Shown here piece after piece: positions 60,457-64,000 of a stretch of DNA of 64,000 bases. The position numbers and the translations under genes were made by a program. The stretch's first letter is position 1, and every line of letters begins with the position of its first letter. This stretch comes from JBJXHN01 sp046233135 (GTDB lineage Bacteria; Pseudomonadota; Alphaproteobacteria; Rhodospirillales; Rhodospirillaceae). The notes beneath the pieces are model-generated. The model was not told the DNA's origin and searched no databases. It saw nothing but the letters and a program-made list of their open reading frames with translations. The DNA is taken from contig JBJXHN010000001.1 in assembly GCA_046233135.1 (NCBI GenBank), forward strand, positions 1,065,968 through 1,129,967, read 5' to 3'.

Positions 60457-60978
60457 ATGACCGCACTCACCCGAACCCTCGCCGTGCCGCTGCTATGTGC
60501 CGGCGTTCTGCTGGCAGCCGCCATGCCGGTCCAGGTTCAGGCCCAGGATCGCCTGTATGACGTCAAGGTCATGACCCCGGAAACGGCCATGGACATCGTC
60601 ACAGCCGCCCTCGCCGCCTGTCGGGAGAAGGGCTTTCAGGTGGCAGTGACCGTGGTCGACCGCTTCGGGGTGCCCCAGGCCATGGTCCGCGACCGGTTGG
60701 CCGGCGCCCATACACCAGACACCGCCATGCGCAAGGCCTGGACGGCGGTGTCGTTCCGGTCTGGAACTCTGGAGCTGTCGGAGTCGACCCAGCCGGGCGC
60801 GGCCAGTTTCGGGGCGCGGCAGATCACCAATGCCCTGATGCTGGGCGGCGGGATCGTCGTCAACGCCCAGGGCAGCCTGGTCGGCGGGATCGGGGTGTCC
60901 GGCGCTCCGTCAGGGGCCGATGATCAGGCCTGTGCTCAGGCCGGGCTGGACAGCGTGGCTGCCGATCTGGAGTTCTAA
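60457..60978 (+). CDS. HbpS/GlcG-family haem-binding-type protein
   Basis: The 173-residue protein has a signal peptide (cleavage near VQAQD) and the family pattern: LAACREKGFQVAVTVVDRFGVPQAMVRDRLAG, then PDTAMRKAWTAVSFR and LGGGIVV, then GGIGVSG. HbpS is an extracellular haem- and oxidative-stress-sensing protein. It lies 43 bp after soxS on the same strand, an unusual place, perhaps protecting or sensing sulfur-oxidation stress. Confidence 0.85.
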   Translation: MTALTRTLAVPLLCAGVLLAAAMPVQVQAQDRLYDVKVMTPETAMDIVTAALAACREKGFQVAVTVVDRFGVPQAMVRDRLAGAHTPDTAMRKAWTAVSFRSGTLELSESTQPGAASFGARQITNALMLGGGIVVNAQGSLVGGIGVSGAPSGADDQACAQAGLDSVAADLEF

Positions 60979-61103
60979 AAACCCAGCACGGGATTCCCGC
61001 CCCCCTTCTTCTGGACGGAACAATCTCCGCGATGCTATTCCCCGAGGGGAAAGCGGGGACGGGCGTCCCGTGGCAAGGCCCGTGGCAAGGAACGGCGGCC
61101 AAC

Positions 61104-61463
61104 GTGAACAGGATGGAGACAGACCCGATCGATGCGGACCCACCATCGTCCTTTGACGGGGACGATGACAGCCTTGACGGCATCGACGAAACGGCGGCTC
61201 TCCTGAAAGCCCTGGCCCACCCTGCGCGGCTGAAAATCCTGTGCTGGCTGGCCATCCGCGAACGCAGCGTCGGCGAGCTGGAACAGCTGCTGTCCGAACG
61301 CCAGCCTGCCGTATCCCAGCAGCTCAGCCGGCTGCGGGAAGACAACCTGGTCACCACGCGGCGCGTCGGCAAGCAGGTCTATTACAATCTGGTCGAGGGG
61401 GAACCGGAAGCCTTCGTCCGCCTACTCTACGACCGCTTCTGCCGGAAGCAGACCGCCGATTAG
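61104..61463 (+). CDS. ArsR-family sulfur sensor (BigR/SqrR type)
   Basis: The 119-residue winged-helix regulator has a helix-turn-helix region LSERQPAVSQQLSRLREDNLV and two cysteines, in KILCWLA (Cys47) and YDRFCRKQ (Cys113), at the positions conserved in BigR and SqrR, where they form a tetrasulfide link when persulfides rise. The start is uncertain: GTG at 61104 (AAGGA 11 nt upstream) or ATG at 61113; longer frames add no conserved residues. Its position beside sox and YeeE genes supports a sulfur role. It overlaps the convergent YeeE gene by 4 bp. Confidence 0.88.
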   Translation: MNRMETDPIDADPPSSFDGDDDSLDGIDETAALLKALAHPARLKILCWLAIRERSVGELEQLLSERQPAVSQQLSRLREDNLVTTRRVGKQVYYNLVEGEPEAFVRLLYDRFCRKQTAD

Positions 61464-62542
61464 AACTTGAAGCGCCCGGTCAGGGTGGGGAACAAGCGGC
61501 CTTCCACCAGAAAGCCCAGCCCGGCCCGCGCACCCAGGGCCATGGCCAGAATCGCCACCGGCGAGGACAGGGCGAAGGCCGAGGCTGCCGTCAGCCCCTG
61601 TCCCACCGAACATCCCACCGCCAGCACCCCGCCCACGCCCATCAGCGCGCCGCCGGTCATATGCCGGCCCAGTTCGCGAGCATCGTCGCAGGCCTCCCAG
61701 CGGAACGTCCGCCGCGCCAGCGTGGTGGCCCAGGCCCCCAGGATGACGCCGACCAGGGCCGCCACGCCGAAGTCCACGCCGTCAGCGGACCGGGTCATGG
61801 CAAACATCAAGGCCCGTCCGGTCGGCGCGACGAAGGTGTGGGACTTGATGGGAATGATCTCGAAGGCATGCTGAGCCACCATCCCCGTCACCACGAAGCC
61901 CGAGCCTATGGCCAGGCCAACCAGCAGACCGGAGATCCAGTAGCGGGGGGTCCGGCGGAACTCCCCGTCCCGCAGCGCCCACCACAGCAGCCCGGCAATG
62001 GCCCCCAGCACCAGCGGCACCGCCACGGGCAGGCCGAGGATTTCCGAGGCAAGCAGGCCCATGTGCTGGGTCCCCGCCTCGCCGAGCACCAGGGTCCAGG
62101 GTTCGAAGATGGCGATCCGCAAGGGGCTGAGGATACCGACCATGGTGGCGTATCCGGCCACGGCGATCACCAGCAGCACAATCACCGACCGCAGGTCGCC
62201 GCCGCCCACCCGGGCCAGCACGCCGAAGGGGCAGGTGCCGGTCAGCGCCATGCCGAAGCCGAAGATGATCCCGCCGACCACCAGCCCCAGTGGGGAAAAG
62301 GCCGACGACAGGACGAAGCTTTCCTCCATCGGCACCAGCCCGGCCCACCAGGCACCGTGGGTGATGGCCATGCCCATGGCCATGGCCAGCGCCCAGGCCC
62401 GCAATCGCCGGAAGTCATGGCCGTAACAGCCGTCTTCCAAAGCACCCAGGGTGCAGAAACGTCCCCACCGCGAGGCGAACCCCAGAAGAATTCCGCCCAG
62501 GAGCCCGCCCAGCAGGACCGTGGTCCCCGCGAACATCTCCAT
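61460..62542 (-). CDS. YeeE/YedE-family sulfur transporter (full length, copy 1)
   Basis: The 360-residue inner-membrane protein has about nine hydrophobic segments. Family cysteine loops are visible: SRWGRFCTLGALEDGCYG near residue 25, GTCPFGVLAR near residue 102 and VLAVGCSVGQGLTAAS near residue 315. YeeE (TsuA) takes up thiosulfate, and SoxT-type members accompany sox genes. It is convergent with the ArsR gene and divergent from the second YeeE/YedE gene. The exact substrate is unknown. Confidence 0.9.
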   Translation of the reverse strand: MEMFAGTTVLLGGLLGGILLGFASRWGRFCTLGALEDGCYGHDFRRLRAWALAMAMGMAITHGAWWAGLVPMEESFVLSSAFSPLGLVVGGIIFGFGMALTGTCPFGVLARVGGGDLRSVIVLLVIAVAGYATMVGILSPLRIAIFEPWTLVLGEAGTQHMGLLASEILGLPVAVPLVLGAIAGLLWWALRDGEFRRTPRYWISGLLVGLAIGSGFVVTGMVAQHAFEIIPIKSHTFVAPTGRALMFAMTRSADGVDFGVAALVGVILGAWATTLARRTFRWEACDDARELGRHMTGGALMGVGGVLAVGCSVGQGLTAASAFALSSPVAILAMALGARAGLGFLVEGRLFPTLTGRFKF

Positions 62543-62732
62543 TTCGTCCTCCCCTCCGCGCCTTGGTTCACCCGGTGCGGGCGAGGACCTTCAGGCCTTC
62601 TTGCGCGGATCAAATCCTCATCGGATGCCGATGCGATCTACAGTCGCATTCATTTTTTTCTATGTAAAGAGACCGTTCCAAGAGTAGCCTATACCGCCGT
62701 ACGGGATGAAGTCGACCCAATCCGGGGGTGTC

Positions 62733-63869
62733 ATGGAAGCGTGGTTCATGTCCGATGTCCTGGGGGACATGGAAAAGGCCGGCGTCGGCGGCTTTGTCGT
62801 CGGGCTGATCTTCGGTTTCTGCGCCCAGCGCAGCCAGTTCTGCCTGCGGGCTGCCACGGTGGAATTCTGGCGGGGGGCGATCGGGCCGAAAGTGGCCATC
62901 TGGCTGGTGGTGTTCGGCGTGACCCTGCTGCTCACCCAGTCCGAACTCGCAGCCGGTTTTCTGCGGCCCCAGAATATTCGCCAGATTTCCTCATCGGGCA
63001 CCCTGTCCGGCGCGCTGATCGGCGGGCTACTGTTCGGCTGCGGCATGATCCTCGCGCGGGGCTGTGCCAGCCGTCTGCTGGTGCTGTCGGCCACCGGCAA
63101 CATGCGCGCGCTGGTCAGCGGCCTGCTGGTCACCGTCGTTGCCCAGGCCAGCCTGACCGGTGTGCTTTCGCCGGTGCGCGAAGCCCTGTCCCGCCTGTGG
63201 GTTATCGGCCCGGAGATGCGGAACCTCGCGCGGCTGGTGCCCGACGGCACCGGCCTGGTGTTGGGCATTGCGACGGTGATCCTCGCACTGGTGGTTCTGC
63301 GGCGAACGCGCACCGCCCTACCCCTGGCCCCGGCCGCTGCCGGGGTGGGAGCGGCCATCGCCCTGGCCTGGGCCTATACCCAGGCGCTGTCCCTGGCGGC
63401 CTTCGATCCCGTTCCCGTGGTCGGGGTCACCTTCACCGGCCCCTCGGCGGATACCCTGATGGCCCTGATCACCCGCCCGACGGTGGAGCCGAACTTCGGC
63501 ATCGGCCTGGTGCCCGGCGTGTTCCTGGGCTCGCTGCTTTCCGCCGTCACCTCGGGCACCTTCAAGGTTCAGGCCTTCGACGCCTCCACCGGCATGACGC
63601 GCTATGGGGTCGGAGCCGCCCTGATGGGCTTCGGCGGCATGCTGGCCGGCGGCTGCGCGGTCGGGGCCGGCGTGACCGGCGGCTCGGTTCTGTCCCTGAC
63701 AGCCTGGGCCGCCCTGGCCGCCATGTGGGCCGGTGCGGGCATCACCGATGCCCTGTTCGACCGCCCCGGCACGGCCCTCTCCTTGCCCCGCACCTCCGCC
63801 GCCCGCCCCGCCGGCAGCAGAGAAGGGGCGATCCCGGAACCGGCATCGCCCCCGCCTCCCTCTTCCTGA
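62733..63869 (+). CDS. YeeE/YedE-family sulfur transporter (full length, copy 2)
   Basis: The 378-residue inner-membrane protein has about nine hydrophobic segments and cysteine loops AQRSQFCLRAA near residue 31, GCGMILARGCASRLLVLS near residue 100 and LAGGCAVGAGVTGGS near residue 310, then a Pro/Ala-rich cytosolic tail. I prefer the ATG at 62733 (a G-rich stretch precedes it); one at 62706 adds nine residues. It is divergent from copy 1 across a 190 bp gap in which I see no TTGATATAT element. Confidence 0.9.
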   Translation: MEAWFMSDVLGDMEKAGVGGFVVGLIFGFCAQRSQFCLRAATVEFWRGAIGPKVAIWLVVFGVTLLLTQSELAAGFLRPQNIRQISSSGTLSGALIGGLLFGCGMILARGCASRLLVLSATGNMRALVSGLLVTVVAQASLTGVLSPVREALSRLWVIGPEMRNLARLVPDGTGLVLGIATVILALVVLRRTRTALPLAPAAAGVGAAIALAWAYTQALSLAAFDPVPVVGVTFTGPSADTLMALITRPTVEPNFGIGLVPGVFLGSLLSAVTSGTFKVQAFDASTGMTRYGVGAALMGFGGMLAGGCAVGAGVTGGSVLSLTAWAALAAMWAGAGITDALFDRPGTALSLPRTSAARPAGSREGAIPEPASPPPPSS

Positions 63870-63875
63870 TCGGGA

Positions 63876-64000
63876 TCAACTGGCGACGGCGACCGCCTCT
63901 GCCCCATCCAGCACCCGCGCGGCCCGGGCCACGGGATCGACGCGGTCCATGTCGGCAACCGTCCAGGCCAGCTCCAGCAACGATTGCGCCGCCGTGGCGC
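63876..64000 (-). CDS. C-terminal fragment of an unknown gene at right window edge
   Basis: A minus-strand frame open from the window edge ends at the TGA at 63876-63878, reading LLELAWTVADMDRVDPVARA and ending GAEAVAVAS. The high GC third positions and the tail-to-tail spacing to the YeeE gene (6 bp) favour a real gene end. About 41 residues are visible, too few to name a family. Confidence 0.5.
   Translation of the reverse strand, partial: ATAAQSLLELAWTVADMDRVDPVARAARVLDGAEAVAVAS

Overview
The window reads as one contiguous piece of a GC-rich chromosome. The gene set points to an alphaproteobacterium, probably a Rhodospirillales-like one: a complete Sox thiosulfate-oxidation system with SoxCD, a BigR/SqrR-type ArsR regulator, split YeeE/YedE sulfur transporters, cytochrome bd with CydX, large PAS-bearing chemoreceptors, a bacteriohemerythrin and a fused MnmC. 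The order-level placement is inference from gene content. I see no phage, insertion sequence, CRISPR array or rRNA. There is one tRNA, tRNA-Glu(TTC).

Layout. 1-10.5 kb is housekeeping: ettA (cut by the left edge), an orphan ParA, a NudF-type Nudix enzyme, a nucleoside deoxyribosyltransferase, mnmC translationally coupled to a small HNH-like protein, a double-domain hemerythrin, a secreted Gly/Thr/Ser-rich protein, an MBL hydrolase, an IsdG-like monooxygenase and a cold-shock protein. 10.7-15.9 kb holds two tandem chemoreceptors duplicated together with their terminators and an upstream element. 16.3-18.6 kb carries tRNA-Glu, a PIN-domain protein, an HExxH protein, FmdB and SlyX. 18.75-20.8 kb is a sulfur operon: two half-size YeeE/YedE subunits and an exported DUF442-type phosphatase with six NPCAP repeats. 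20.9-27 kb holds CsbD, a YnjBCD-like ABC transporter, and a molybdenum set (ModD, ModE, molbindin) without ModABC.

27.6-32.1 kb is a TRAP transporter (DctPQM) with a GntR/HutC regulator and a divergent lactonase-type amidohydrolase. 32.3-34.8 kb has an MFS exporter and an Asp/Asn beta-hydroxylase-like protein. 34.8-41.3 kb is cydABX-DC, including the 39-residue CydX. 42.1-50.7 kb is one regulatory unit: a sigma-54 activator transcribed divergently from a BKACE, 3-hydroxybutyrate-dehydrogenase-like SDR and LivKHMGF operon. A perfect sigma-54 promoter (TGGCACG-N4-TTGCT) and an inverted-repeat activator site lie between them.

50.7-62.5 kb is the sox region, with soxVW, soxXYZA and soxBCDF on the minus strand and soxS divergent, followed by an HbpS/GlcG-type protein, a two-cysteine ArsR sensor and two full-length YeeE/YedE transporters. 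An AT-rich element (core TTGATATAT) recurs before soxX, between soxV and soxS, and before the 20.8 kb operon. A different palindrome, TTAGTGCACTAA, precedes soxB. The inferred picture is a persulfide-responsive sulfur regulon split over two loci about 40 kb apart. The molybdenum genes are plausible support for the molybdoenzyme SoxC.
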